This document shows, one piece after another, positions 15,344 through 24,183 of a stretch of 39,226 bases of DNA. The position numbers were made by a program, and so were the translations under genes. The notes beneath the pieces were generated by a model. That model searched no databases and was not told the origin of the DNA. It worked only from the letters and a program-made list of their open reading frames with translations. The first letter of the stretch is position 1. Each line of letters begins with the position of its first letter. The DNA comes from a virus. The stretch spans positions 1 to 39,226 of IMG/VR virus record IMGVR_UViG_3300047287_000435. One strand, written 5' to 3'.

Positions 15344-16078
15344 ATGGCGACTAGACCTTACTGGCTATCTTTCGGAAGTTCTGCGGTCTCAGGCCTTGCG
15401 CCGACCTTCGTGGTTTTTGTAACGACCACGGGTGCAAATGCAACTCCGCCATCGATTACGGAGCCGGGATCTAAGGGGCTTTACAAGTTCGATTACGATG
15501 CGAGCCTTACTCAGATTGCTTTTGTGTGCTGGGGCGCTACTACTTCTCTTAGCTTCTCGGACCAATACGTCCAAGGTGTTTTGGACCCGTATGATACGTT
15601 TGGAGTTACGCTTAATGCGGCTTACGCGGCGGGCGTGACAAGCGTTGCGCTCGGTACGACGAGCGTAGCACTAGGCACTACGGCCGTCGCTCTCGGTACG
15701 ACCGGCGTTGCGATTGGGCTTACAGGCGTTGCTATAGGAACGAGCAATATCGCGCTCGGAACTACGAACGTAGCGCTAGGTACGACCGCCGTAGCCGGTA
15801 TTGGCTTTATGGGTCAAACCCTTGTGGCCATCGGAAATACGGTTGCAGGGATCGGATCTATTGCTGGCCTTATCGGGGATACCTCGAGCTTGATCGGCGA
15901 TAACGCGACCGATCCTACGACTGTCTTTGGCTTCTTAAAGCGTGCTCTTGAAACTCGAGAAGGCGACGAGACATACACGAAAGCGACGGGAGTTTTAACA
16001 ATCTACGATAGGACCGGCGCTACACTTTTAAGAACGCAGACGATTGCAGAAACGGCGAACACAGTAACTCGCACTTGA
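15344..16078 (+). CDS. Structural protein with seven-residue repeats
   Basis: 244 residues. After a beta-type N-terminal domain (1-95), residues 101-149 contain seven consecutive seven-residue repeats of the form VALGTTx/VAIGxxx, then a looser Gly-rich continuation and a charged C-terminal segment. The regular AxG spacing resembles the left-handed beta-roll of YadA/Hep_Hag trimeric adhesin heads, so a trimeric fibre or head spike is plausible. Its position among head genes suggests a virion fibre. A GGGCGGGG ribosome site precedes the ATG. Confidence 0.6.
   Translation: MATRPYWLSFGSSAVSGLAPTFVVFVTTTGANATPPSITEPGSKGLYKFDYDASLTQIAFVCWGATTSLSFSDQYVQGVLDPYDTFGVTLNAAYAAGVTSVALGTTSVALGTTAVALGTTGVAIGLTGVAIGTSNIALGTTNVALGTTAVAGIGFMGQTLVAIGNTVAGIGSIAGLIGDTSSLIGDNATDPTTVFGFLKRALETREGDETYTKATGVLTIYDRTGATLLRTQTIAETANTVTRT
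15644..15790 (+). repeat. Seven tandem 21-bp coding repeats
   Basis: Seven in-frame units of 21 bases encode VALGTTS, VALGTTA, VALGTTG, VAIGLTG, VAIGTSN, IALGTTN and VALGTTA. Third positions vary, so selection appears to act on the protein repeat rather than on the DNA. Confidence 0.85.
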
Positions 16079-16134
16079 TGCTTAAGGTTTAGGTTCTTAT
16101 GCTGTTCAGGTCTCATTTTAACAAAGGAGTACGA

Positions 16135-18354
16135 GTGAGCCGACCCAGCATTAGCCTAGCCTGCATCATGAAAAACGAAGCCCATAATATCGGGCCATTC
16201 CTAAAGAGCGTAAACGGTTGCTTTGATGAGATTATCCTCGTCGATACCGGCTCGACTGATAACACGCTGGAGTTCGTTGAAAACGTAAACCGGCAAAGAG
16301 AGATGGGCTCGACCATCTGGGATTTGCCGGAAATAAAAGTCTATCACTTCGACTGGGTAAATGACTTTGCAAAGGCTAGGGAGTTCGCTTTCTCAAAGGC
16401 GACTAAGGACTACATAGCCTGGCTCGATCTTGATGACTCTTTATCCGACGCCGAAGCCTTTAAGAAGTGGCGCGATAATGTCATGCATTCGGCCCACTTC
16501 TGGGTCGCGCTGTATAATTATGCATTCGATGCATACGGTAAGCCTGTCTGCCAGTTCATTAGAGAGCGCGTGATTAAACGTAACCACGGCTTTCACTGGG
16601 AGTATCCGGTTCACGAGGGCTTAATCCAGAAAGAGGATAAGAAGTTCTGGGGGCAAAGAGCTACGACGTGGTGGGTTAATCATCGAAGAACCGATGAGGA
16701 CCGCAAGCAAGACCACATGCGAAACATAAAAATCATCGAGAGTCTGAATCTCGACGAGATGCACCCTCGGATGAAGTTCTACTACGGGAAAGAACTCTTC
16801 GAGAACGGCTTTGCAGAAAAAGCTGGAAAGCCTCTACTTGAGGCTGCGAAATCCGAGAAGCTTGATATTCACGACAGGATTTTAACGATTCAATATGCGG
16901 GGCAGAGTGCGTTTGCGGCGAAAGCCTGGCCTCAGCTTTTCGATTTACTCTATAACGGTGTGAAACTCGTGCCGAACAGGGCCGAGTACTGGTGTCTACT
17001 CGGCGACGCTTATGCGGTAACCGGGGATATTCCAAAGGCGTTTCATGCCTATAAGTGTGCGGCCATCTGTACGCCGAACGATTTTGGCGGGACCGTAGTC
17101 GTACATCAAGACGCATACGGGGAGTATCCGCATCGTCGCATTGCGGAGCTTTCGATTCAGACGGGAGATTGGCTTCAGGCTCAGCAGGACTTAGACGTTC
17201 TTCACGAGATGAAGAGCCCTAGCGTAACTGAACTCGAGGTAAAGCTTGCTCAGATGAAGGATCTCGATACGCTTCGAACTGATTTACCAAAAGTCAGCGA
17301 CGTAATCATTACGGTTCAGCCAGGGATGCCCGGGGATTGGGATGAGCACACACTTGAAACGAAGGGCGTGGGCGGCTCTGAGACGGCTGCAATTGAAGTC
17401 GCAAGATGGATTAGAAAAAAGACTTCCCGTCGGGTTAAGGTTTTCCAGCCAAGAGTTGCAAGAGCCGTCATGCCGAGCGGAGTCGAATACGAGCCCGTGG
17501 CCGATCTGGCTGGTTATGTGAGAAACGTCGAGCCTACGGCGCACATCGCCTGGAGGCATCCGACTAAGCTTACAAACGCTAAAACGTTCGCATGGTGCCA
17601 TGATTTACAGATGCCGGGCGCAGATAAAGGTCAGTTCGATAAGATCGTGGCTCTATCGGAGTTTCATAAGAATTACCTGATCGAAACGAACGGCGTCCCT
17701 GAGCATAAAATCGTAGTAGGATTTAACGGGATTAATCCGAACGACTTTGAAGTAGACGCTGAGAAAGATCCGCTTAAAGTGGTTTTCTCTTCAAGCCCCG
17801 ATAGAGGTTTAGTTCAGTCGATTGATATCGTAGCCGCAGCTAGAAAGGCATCTGGCCTAGACATAAAGCTTCACTGCTTTTACGGCACCGGCAATATGCG
17901 GAAAATGGGCCTAACCGAGTGGGCCGACAAAATCGAGAAAAAGATCGAGGATAATAAGGAGTTCGTCACTTACCACGGCATGGTAAAGAAGAAAGAACTC
18001 ATGCGGCATTTTAAAGAGGCCGCGGTTTGGCTTTATCCAGCGGATTTTATAGAAACTTCATGCATCACAGCAATGGAGGCCATGTGCGCAGGCGCTTGGC
18101 CTATTGTTCGAGACATGGGCGCTCTAAAGTATACGATGAAAGACGCCATCGAGCGCGAGTGTGTGGACATGCTCGACATCGAAGTGACGAACGAAGGCTC
18201 TATCGGGATTTGGGCTAATACGTTAGTCGAGGCGATTTTAGATAAGAAATGGCAGAAAATGGACTTCTCCGCTGAGAATTACTCTTGGGAAAAGGTTGCC
18301 GATTGGTTCATTAAAGAAATGAATTTGGGGGATGAATCGCAAGCCCAGTCTTAG
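16135..18354 (+). CDS. Bifunctional glycosyltransferase (GT2 + GT4-like)
   Basis: 739 residues from a GTG at 16135 with AAGGAG five bases upstream; an ATG at 16099 is open but lacks such a site. Residues 1-250 are a GT2-family domain: SISLACIMKNEAHNIGPF, VDTGSTD (36-42) and the metal-binding DLDD (98-101). A helical TPR-like middle follows (ALPQLFDLLYNGVKLVPN-type repeats). The C-terminal third looks GT4-like (VVFSSSPDRGL, VTYHGMVKKKELMRHFKEA, SCITAMEAMCAGAWPIV). It should transfer sugars from nucleotide donors. The target could be virion proteins, given its place among structural genes, or host surface glycans. The end overlaps the Cys-Trp repeat ORF in another frame. Confidence 0.8.
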   Translation: MSRPSISLACIMKNEAHNIGPFLKSVNGCFDEIILVDTGSTDNTLEFVENVNRQREMGSTIWDLPEIKVYHFDWVNDFAKAREFAFSKATKDYIAWLDLDDSLSDAEAFKKWRDNVMHSAHFWVALYNYAFDAYGKPVCQFIRERVIKRNHGFHWEYPVHEGLIQKEDKKFWGQRATTWWVNHRRTDEDRKQDHMRNIKIIESLNLDEMHPRMKFYYGKELFENGFAEKAGKPLLEAAKSEKLDIHDRILTIQYAGQSAFAAKAWPQLFDLLYNGVKLVPNRAEYWCLLGDAYAVTGDIPKAFHAYKCAAICTPNDFGGTVVVHQDAYGEYPHRRIAELSIQTGDWLQAQQDLDVLHEMKSPSVTELEVKLAQMKDLDTLRTDLPKVSDVIITVQPGMPGDWDEHTLETKGVGGSETAAIEVARWIRKKTSRRVKVFQPRVARAVMPSGVEYEPVADLAGYVRNVEPTAHIAWRHPTKLTNAKTFAWCHDLQMPGADKGQFDKIVALSEFHKNYLIETNGVPEHKIVVGFNGINPNDFEVDAEKDPLKVVFSSSPDRGLVQSIDIVAAARKASGLDIKLHCFYGTGNMRKMGLTEWADKIEKKIEDNKEFVTYHGMVKKKELMRHFKEAAVWLYPADFIETSCITAMEAMCAGAWPIVRDMGALKYTMKDAIERECVDMLDIEVTNEGSIGIWANTLVEAILDKKWQKMDFSAENYSWEKVADWFIKEMNLGDESQAQS

Positions 18355-18584
18355 TCAGCTATGACCCTTATGCAGACCTAACGTTTGGGCTTTTAAGTTA
18401 CCAGACGGCGCCCGAAATTAGGCCTAACGGTGTCGCTCTGGTAACTGAATGGCTATCGGGCGAGCAGTTCACTTTTTGCTACGACCAGCCGGTTACTTCT
18501 TGGACCGATTGCTACGGCTCGCCTTCTACTAGCTGGAGCGCGTGCTATAATAATCCGACGACGACTTGGGAGGATTGCGAATGA
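18336..18584 (+). CDS. Cys-Trp repeat ORF without a visible start
   Basis: An open frame of 82 codons after a stop at 18333, ending in TGA that overlaps the adaptor ATG (ATGA). That overlap is the usual sign of translational coupling here. Its product contains three 11-residue repeats, CYDQPVTSWTD, CYGSPSTSWSA and CYNNPTTTWED, so it is surely protein-coding. No ATG, GTG or TTG lies in frame. An ATG with a G-rich site sits at 18332, one base out of frame; ATGAATCGC would be in frame if one A were absent. A sequencing indel, a true frameshift, a non-standard start or ribosomal slippage could explain it. Confidence 0.5.
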   Translation: MASPVLVSYDPYADLTFGLLSYQTAPEIRPNGVALVTEWLSGEQFTFCYDQPVTSWTDCYGSPSTSWSACYNNPTTTWEDCE

Positions 18585-19243
18585 CGCTTTCACAGCTAAG
18601 AACTCTAGCTCTTGACTGGCTCGACGATCCTTCAGGCACCTACTTTACTCAAAGCGTCTTAAACTTAAGGCTTAACCTGGCTCAACGAGAGCTTCAAAAG
18701 AGACTGATTTCGGCGAACAAGGAATTCTATCTCAAATGCGTAAAAACAAACACGGTAGCGGCTCAGCAAGCCTATGCCGTGCCTTCGGATTTCATTCAAG
18801 TCTTACGCCTGGAATGGTACGAAGTCGGAACATCTGCGACAAGTCTATCGAATCAAATCATGCCGATGACGCCGAATCAGAGGGATTTAGTCGGAACCGT
18901 AACTGGCGATCCTCAGTTCTGGACGTTCGCGAAAAACAATATTCTTTTCTGGCCGATCCCTGATAGAGCGGTCGAGGTTCACCTAGAATATTCATATTTA
19001 GTCGCCGACATGTCGAGCGACTCCGACGAGCCGGATGCGCCTGAAGAGTTTCATGAATATATCGCGATCTTAGCGACTAGGGATTGCCTCTTAAAAGACG
19101 GTAGACCCTTATCTCCGATTGAAACCAAGCTTAACGACTTCCAGACACTTATGAAGCAGATCGCGGATCAGAGAAACGTAGACTCTCCGCGAAGAATTGT
19201 TGTAACCCAGGGCGGATCGGCTCCTGGCGGATGGGCCTGGTGA
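18581..19243 (+). CDS. Head-to-tail adaptor (gp4-like)
   Basis: 220 residues. The helical N-terminus LSQLRTLALDWLDDPSGTYF and LNLRLNLAQRELQKRL, then AYAVPSDFIQVLRLEWYEVG and the NILFWPIPDRAVEVHLEY strand region, are typical of short-tailed phage adaptor proteins. These form a ring under the portal and connect the tail nozzle. The start at 18581 forms ATGA with the upstream ORF; an upstream in-frame extension at 18566 is less likely. It is followed by an inserted homing endonuclease gene and then the nozzle gene, its normal partner. Confidence 0.7.
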   Translation: MTLSQLRTLALDWLDDPSGTYFTQSVLNLRLNLAQRELQKRLISANKEFYLKCVKTNTVAAQQAYAVPSDFIQVLRLEWYEVGTSATSLSNQIMPMTPNQRDLVGTVTGDPQFWTFAKNNILFWPIPDRAVEVHLEYSYLVADMSSDSDEPDAPEEFHEYIAILATRDCLLKDGRPLSPIETKLNDFQTLMKQIADQRNVDSPRRIVVTQGGSAPGGWAW

Positions 19244-19758
19244 TGAGCAAGCCCAAGTGGGAAGATCTAGTTATTTATTGCAATGGTCAACTGCAGTGGA
19301 AGCACTTGCCTGAGCTTTCTCCGCGCCACCGCGGCAAAAAAGCCGGGCACATGATTAGATCAATTGGTTACTTTGGGATTGCATATCGCAGAAAAATATA
19401 TCTGGTCCACCGAGTTATTTGGGAGCTTTTTAATGGCCCTATTCCAAGTGGGCGCAAGATAGATCATATAAATCGGATTAGGACTGATAATCGAATAGAA
19501 AACCTTCGTCTAGTTGACAACTACGCTAATTCGCAAAACCAATCTAAGCGTAAAGGCACAAGCTCAAAGCACAAAGGCGTTTATTTTTACAAACGCGTCG
19601 GGAAGTATCTTGCAAGGCTGCATCACCGAGACAAGATTTACTATCTGGGCTATTTTGAGAATGAGGATGATGCTGGACTCGCCTATAATGAAAAGGCGCG
19701 TGAGGTTTTTGGCGAATACGCTAGCCTAAACGTCATTCCTGGAGATGCAAATGGCTGA
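19243..19758 (+). CDS. HNH homing endonuclease with AP2 domain
   Basis: 171 residues from the ATG in TGATG over the adaptor stop. The HNH core is LVHRVIWELFNGPIPSGRKI then DHINRIRTDNRIENLRLVDN (about residues 46-86), with the conserved His, Asp-His and Asn. It is followed by an AP2-like DNA-binding segment (HKGVYFYKRVGKYLARLHHR). The plan matches the nuclease at 7396-7890, including a similar C-terminal ending. It sits exactly between the adaptor and nozzle genes without disrupting either, the usual pattern for free-standing mobile endonucleases. Its end overlaps the nozzle start by eight bases. Confidence 0.85.
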   Translation: MSKPKWEDLVIYCNGQLQWKHLPELSPRHRGKKAGHMIRSIGYFGIAYRRKIYLVHRVIWELFNGPIPSGRKIDHINRIRTDNRIENLRLVDNYANSQNQSKRKGTSSKHKGVYFYKRVGKYLARLHHRDKIYYLGYFENEDDAGLAYNEKAREVFGEYASLNVIPGDANG

Positions 19759-21814
19759 GGCGTCTGGCGGGCAGAAAACAGCTGTAACAAGCTACAATTT
19801 GCTGGGCGGAACCAATCAGAAGCAATCGGAGTATACGACTGGGCTCGCTCAGTTCTTAAACCTTAGGAACTTAGATTTTGATGTGCCGAACGCGCTTTCG
19901 AAGAGGCCGGGTTCGACTCAGGCGATAAGCGCGAACACGTCCGGTCCTCTTAATTCGGTTTTCGAGTTTCAGCGGTTAGATGGCGCAAGCTGGGTTGTGA
20001 CTGGCTCTGATACCGCGATGTTTTATAGAACCGGATCAGGCCTCACGCTTTTATCTAGCGGATGGAATAACGGTCAGCCCGCTGACATGTTGGCGTTCGT
20101 AAACCGTCTTTGGATGGCCAATGGACAAAAATACGAATCGTGGAGCGGCGTTGGTTCTACGGCGCTTCCTGCTGGACTGCCTTGTGTCGCGGTGGGACCA
20201 ACCCAGTTTATGGCCAGCAACGACACCTCAGCATCATGGTTCCTTGCCGGCGGCGCTACGATGTTTATTGAAACATCCGGTAGTTCCTGGGTTCTTAGAG
20301 GAATTTACGTCGCGTATTCTTATATTCGATCCGATGGCTACTACGGTCCGGCAGACTTTCTAAGTACAGCCAAAAACACAGTAGTTGTGGGGAGCAATTT
20401 TTCTAGCGGGACCGAGTACTTTTCTAATTCTAACAATTTTGCGAGTAACTTAGGCGGCGCTACCGTTTTAAATGGATATGGAATAAGTGCGATTGCCGTA
20501 TGGATTGCAGTTGATACCATCAGCGCCGCAACGACTCAGCGCGAATATATTCCGGGCCAGGCTGCAAGCTTCGTTCTTACTGGTAATTTAGGCTGGGCTA
20601 TTTACTACGCGGGCGCGCGAGGCGCTTTAAGTGTTACGCTAAAGCCTAATGCCGATCTTTCTAGATTTCATTTATACACCTTAATCGCTCCAGGAACGTT
20701 CTTTGCACAAAGTAATAGCGGAGTAACTTCTCTCGCTTTTACGTTTTTGCCAAACTTCAACACTTATACTGGGATAGCCAGTGGTGGGGCGGCGTTTACA
20801 GGTATGAATTTCTGCTGGTTTAATACCAACACGCCGAAGTTCTTAGACATAAACCAAAACGTTATGTTTATGTCTGGTTTTTCAGGCGCAGCTTCTACCG
20901 TCTGGTTTTCTGAGGTCGGACTGCCTGAAACTATAGAGCCGGAGTACAATATCGAGGTTCGAACTAACGACGGCGACGTTATTCGAGGCCACAAGACCTA
21001 TAATAACCAGACGATAGTTTTTAAAGAGAACTCGTTTCATAAAATCATAGGCGTCAGTCCAGAGGAGTTCGAGCTAATCGAGCTTTCTACAGAATACGGC
21101 TGTATTTCGGACAAGACCATTATTGAGTATCAGGAGAAGCTTCTCTTCCTAGATAAGAAGGGGATCGTCGAGTATAACGGCGCGAGCTGGGATGTGATCT
21201 CGACTCCTGTCGAGGATATTTTTAGGCGCATGAACCTGTCCGCGGCCCGTGAAAAAGCCTGCGCTGTTCACCAGCTTTATAGGAACCAAGTCTGGTTTGG
21301 TATCCCGGTTGATGGCTCGACAACGAACAACATAACCGTCGTTTACGATTACTTGGTTAAGGGCTGGACTTTCTTTGACGGGTTTAATCCTGCAAGTTTC
21401 GCGATGGTTCAAGGCGAGCTGACTAAGCCTACCGTTTGGACCGGTAACTATTCGGGCGTGCTTAGATATTTTTCGGAAAGTTTCTATGGCGACAACGGAT
21501 CCGGTATCACTTGCCTTGCCTATAGCTCTTGGGAGCATGGCCAGCAGAACGAGACTTGGATCTGGCGTAGACTTTTCCTAGACGTCGCAACCGTCACCGG
21601 GCTTACAGGTACGATTACGGGCAAGCTCTTTTCGAACTACAATACTTCAACCGTTCAGGCGACCTTTTCGATGTTTCAGGATGCATTTCAGTCTCGGGCT
21701 GAGTTTGGTTTGCCTGGTAAGGCTTGCGCTTTTGAAATTGCTCACACGTCGGCGAGCTTACCGCTTTTAATCAACGGCTACACTTGGGCTAGGAGATTTA
21801 TCCGAAATGTCTAA
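19751..21814 (+). CDS. Tail nozzle / stabilisation protein (gp10/gp12-like)
   Basis: 687 residues. LAQFLNLRNLDFDVPNALSK near the N-terminus and the C-terminal block RTNDGDVIRGHKTYNNQTIV, ELSTEYGCISDKTIIEYQEK, LLFLDKKGIVEYNG are shared by large beta-propeller tail proteins of short-tailed phages (T7 gp12 / P22 gp10 type). These form the tail tube end and close the channel. The start is ATG 19751 with GGAG six bases upstream; an ATG two codons earlier is possible. The adaptor gene lies just before it, apart from the mobile nuclease gene. Confidence 0.75.
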   Translation: MAEASGGQKTAVTSYNLLGGTNQKQSEYTTGLAQFLNLRNLDFDVPNALSKRPGSTQAISANTSGPLNSVFEFQRLDGASWVVTGSDTAMFYRTGSGLTLLSSGWNNGQPADMLAFVNRLWMANGQKYESWSGVGSTALPAGLPCVAVGPTQFMASNDTSASWFLAGGATMFIETSGSSWVLRGIYVAYSYIRSDGYYGPADFLSTAKNTVVVGSNFSSGTEYFSNSNNFASNLGGATVLNGYGISAIAVWIAVDTISAATTQREYIPGQAASFVLTGNLGWAIYYAGARGALSVTLKPNADLSRFHLYTLIAPGTFFAQSNSGVTSLAFTFLPNFNTYTGIASGGAAFTGMNFCWFNTNTPKFLDINQNVMFMSGFSGAASTVWFSEVGLPETIEPEYNIEVRTNDGDVIRGHKTYNNQTIVFKENSFHKIIGVSPEEFELIELSTEYGCISDKTIIEYQEKLLFLDKKGIVEYNGASWDVISTPVEDIFRRMNLSAAREKACAVHQLYRNQVWFGIPVDGSTTNNITVVYDYLVKGWTFFDGFNPASFAMVQGELTKPTVWTGNYSGVLRYFSESFYGDNGSGITCLAYSSWEHGQQNETWIWRRLFLDVATVTGLTGTITGKLFSNYNTSTVQATFSMFQDAFQSRAEFGLPGKACAFEIAHTSASLPLLINGYTWARRFIRNV

Positions 21815-22139
21815 GGTCACGATTAGCTCCGACATCGATAGGGTCTCGCCTGAGGATTTGCCGAGATACACAGCGATTGCGCTTGACGCTATTATAGGCA
21901 CGATCAACGGAAACCTAGATTTTCAGACGAACTTTAACGCGAAAACGTCGTCGGTTATTTTCTCGGCCGCGAATACGGATACGGCGGTCATTCACGGCTT
22001 AGGTCGAGTTCCGATAGGTTACATCGTTTACGGGACGACCGCTGCCATGAGCATTTATGATGGTGCGACTCCTTCGACTTCACAGCTGCTTTATTTACGT
22101 GCATCAGCCACAGGTACGGCTAGAATTTTGATATACTAA
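21807..22139 (+). CDS. Small virion-type beta protein
   Basis: 110 residues overlapping the nozzle stop by eight bases. The second half, KTSSVIFSAANTDTAVIHGL then GRVPIGYIVYGTTAAMSIYD, is beta-rich and looks like a small tail or spike-associated domain. Proteins with a VxHGLGRVP stretch often occur near tail fibres. The family is not firmly recognised. It ends nine bases before the first ejection-protein candidate. Confidence 0.55.
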   Translation: MSKVTISSDIDRVSPEDLPRYTAIALDAIIGTINGNLDFQTNFNAKTSSVIFSAANTDTAVIHGLGRVPIGYIVYGTTAAMSIYDGATPSTSQLLYLRASATGTARILIY

Positions 22140-22148
22140 GGGGCGATT

Positions 22149-22865
22149 ATGGCAAACCCATTTCAGAGTCAGGTAGATAGCGTAAGGTCGAGCGGCCTTT
22201 ACGACGATAAAGACGCATGGGCTAAGGATACTTTAAGAAGCTATTTAGGTGGGGATAACAGGTTTAAGGACTGGGTTCGCGGGATCGCTGGCGCAGGCCG
22301 CCCGGATACCGCACGTTCTGCCTTGGCGAACCTTGAGGCCAGAGACACACAGCGACGAGGATTGATTCAAGGCATTGAGTCGATGCCGGGGCAATTTCAA
22401 GAAGAGACTGACCTTTTAAAAGGGGAGGCTAACCGTGCACTTGAATCAGGCTTATCGAATACTCGAAAGAATTTTAACAAGCGTGGCCTCCTTTATTCGG
22501 GCCTTAGGGAAGGGGGCGAGCAGTCAGTCAAAGGCGGCGTGGCGTCGTCCCTCGCCTCTGGCATGGCTGGGGCGACGAGAGATTATCAAAACCTTCTCGA
22601 TCAAAGGAAACAAGCACTCGCAAGCCTCGGGCTCCAGACGCAAGCGCAGCAGCTCGAGGCCGCAAATCAAGCGTTCGAGATGACGCAGCGGAATAACGTC
22701 GCAAGGGCTCAGGCGTTTCAGCAGTTAGGTCAGGGCGTAGGATATGGCGCTGGAATGTGGGCCGGCGGAGCCTTTAGCCGTGAGCCTAGCACACCGTCAA
22801 CGGGCGGTTACTCCTCGGGGATGAATTCCTACGGTAATCAACCTAGAATAAGACCACTGGATTAA
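22149..22865 (+). CDS. Ejection / internal virion protein candidate 1
   Basis: 238 residues, helical and Gln/Ala/Gly-rich: a charged N-terminal half, then long helices (NFNKRGLLYSGLREGGEQSV, YQNLLDQRKQALASLGLQTQ) and a Gly/Ser/Pro-rich tail. It lies right after the tail genes and before three similar proteins, the place where short-tailed phages keep the proteins that leave the head first and form a channel across the envelope. No close family is named. AAGGGG precedes the ATG. Confidence 0.55.
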   Translation: MANPFQSQVDSVRSSGLYDDKDAWAKDTLRSYLGGDNRFKDWVRGIAGAGRPDTARSALANLEARDTQRRGLIQGIESMPGQFQEETDLLKGEANRALESGLSNTRKNFNKRGLLYSGLREGGEQSVKGGVASSLASGMAGATRDYQNLLDQRKQALASLGLQTQAQQLEAANQAFEMTQRNNVARAQAFQQLGQGVGYGAGMWAGGAFSREPSTPSTGGYSSGMNSYGNQPRIRPLD

Positions 22866-22869
22866 AAAT

Positions 22870-23364
22870 ATGAACACGACTCACTCAGTAGAAGGCTTAA
22901 TAAAGGACGTGCAGGGCGATAGCGCCGCGTCAACCGCTCAAAGGTATACCGAGGGCGGGATGGCCGCTGGCCGAGGGCTCCTGAACACTCCAGACACCAT
23001 GAACCAGTCGCTGAATTATGGCGATCAGGCCTTAAGCTCGGCGATTCGGAATAAATACATGGGCCGATACTCTCAAGGCGAAAGGCGTTTAGCTCAGACC
23101 ATGAGGAGTGCGGGCCAGGACGATTACCTTAAGAAACTACAGGTAACCGCCGACATGGCGAGCCAAGAACATCAAATGAACCTCCAAAAAGAGATCCTAA
23201 GGCAGAAGAAGGCTCAGGCTAAAAAAGCGGCGCGGGGCCAAGTCTTAGGGACTGTCTTAGGCATTACTGGAGCCGTGGCCGGTGGCTTTGTGGGCGGCGG
23301 CGCGGGAGCTATGGCCGGATATCAGCTTGGCTCCGGTATTGGCGGCGCTGCGGGGAGTATGTAA
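22870..23364 (+). CDS. Ejection / internal virion protein candidate 2
   Basis: 164 residues. The first two thirds are helical and charged (YLKKLQVTADMASQEHQMNL). The C-terminal 40 residues are a Gly/Ala-rich hydrophobic segment (VLGITGAVAGGFVGGGAGAM) with glycine-zipper spacing, able to insert in a membrane. That fits a channel-forming ejection protein. It is packed between similar genes. Confidence 0.55.
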   Translation: MNTTHSVEGLIKDVQGDSAASTAQRYTEGGMAAGRGLLNTPDTMNQSLNYGDQALSSAIRNKYMGRYSQGERRLAQTMRSAGQDDYLKKLQVTADMASQEHQMNLQKEILRQKKAQAKKAARGQVLGTVLGITGAVAGGFVGGGAGAMAGYQLGSGIGGAAGSM

Positions 23365-24183
23365 ATGGCGGGACTTATCGGTGACGACTATAGCGGTATT
23401 GCGGGCCTAGGCGGGGCGGTCGAGGGTTTTGCTAAGGGCCTAATGCAAGCCGAGGACATGATTGATCGGCGAGAAGAGCGTCGATTAAAGAAAATGGAAA
23501 CCGAAGCTAAGCTCAGGGTTGAGCAGGCGGATAAACAAAAAAAAGCTGACGAAGAGAAGTTTCGGCGCGCCGAAGGGCTTCGTAAAGAGTGGATGGGTAA
23601 CCAGACCACGAAGAATTCTCAGACAGTTAAAGAGTCTTACGACAAGATCAGGAATGCTGCGCCTAATGCCGCAGGCGATATCTCTCTTGTGTATAATTTT
23701 ATGCGCATAAATGACCCCGGTTCTACGGTTCGAGAGGGCGAGTTTGCAACTGCTCAAAACGCAGCGGGGATTCCGGATCAAATACGAAACGCTTACAACC
23801 GGGCGCTCACCGGAGAACGGTTAAGCCCAGGCCAAAGAAGTCAGTTCGTTAATCAGGCAGGGCGTCTTTTTCAGGCTCAACTCGAAAGTCAAAAAAAATT
23901 CGACGAGCAGTTTGGCGGTCTTGCTGACCGATATGGAGTTGAACGCGGCGAAGTCGTCTTACCGATCTTTGTAACGGATCCTCAGACCGGCGAGCAGAAG
24001 GTCGTACAGGTTCCTGCGAGCGAAGTTCAAGATCCTCAGCAAGGGCTTTTGGCTAAGAAACCAGGGCTTGTAAAGAAACCGTCTGGGCTTTTGCCGAAAA
24101 CAGCGAAGCCTAAGGACGACTTAGAGTCTTTATCTGATGAAGAGCTAGAGCGTCTGTATAACGCCAAAATGAAAGGCAAATAA
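23365..24183 (+). CDS. Ejection / internal virion protein candidate 3
   Basis: 272 residues with a Gly-rich N-terminus (GLIGDDYSGIAGLGGAVEGF) followed by a long charged coiled coil (MIDRREERRLKKMETEAKLR, about 32-51) and a Lys/Pro-rich C-terminal part. ATG abuts the previous stop with GGGGAG upstream. Composition and location suggest an internal virion protein released with the DNA. No enzymatic motif is visible. Confidence 0.55.
   Translation: MAGLIGDDYSGIAGLGGAVEGFAKGLMQAEDMIDRREERRLKKMETEAKLRVEQADKQKKADEEKFRRAEGLRKEWMGNQTTKNSQTVKESYDKIRNAAPNAAGDISLVYNFMRINDPGSTVREGEFATAQNAAGIPDQIRNAYNRALTGERLSPGQRSQFVNQAGRLFQAQLESQKKFDEQFGGLADRYGVERGEVVLPIFVTDPQTGEQKVVQVPASEVQDPQQGLLAKKPGLVKKPSGLLPKTAKPKDDLESLSDEELERLYNAKMKGK

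Noticed and set aside
15644-15790. Tandem 21-bp repeats resembling a small repeat array
   Set aside because: They are in frame within a structural gene, encode a regular peptide repeat and have no unique spacers, so this is not CRISPR.
18321-18354. Programmed -1 frameshift at T-TTG-GGG near the glycosyltransferase end
   Set aside because: The heptamer fits a slip pattern, but the -1 frame meets TGA at 18333 immediately, so it cannot feed the Cys-Trp repeat ORF.
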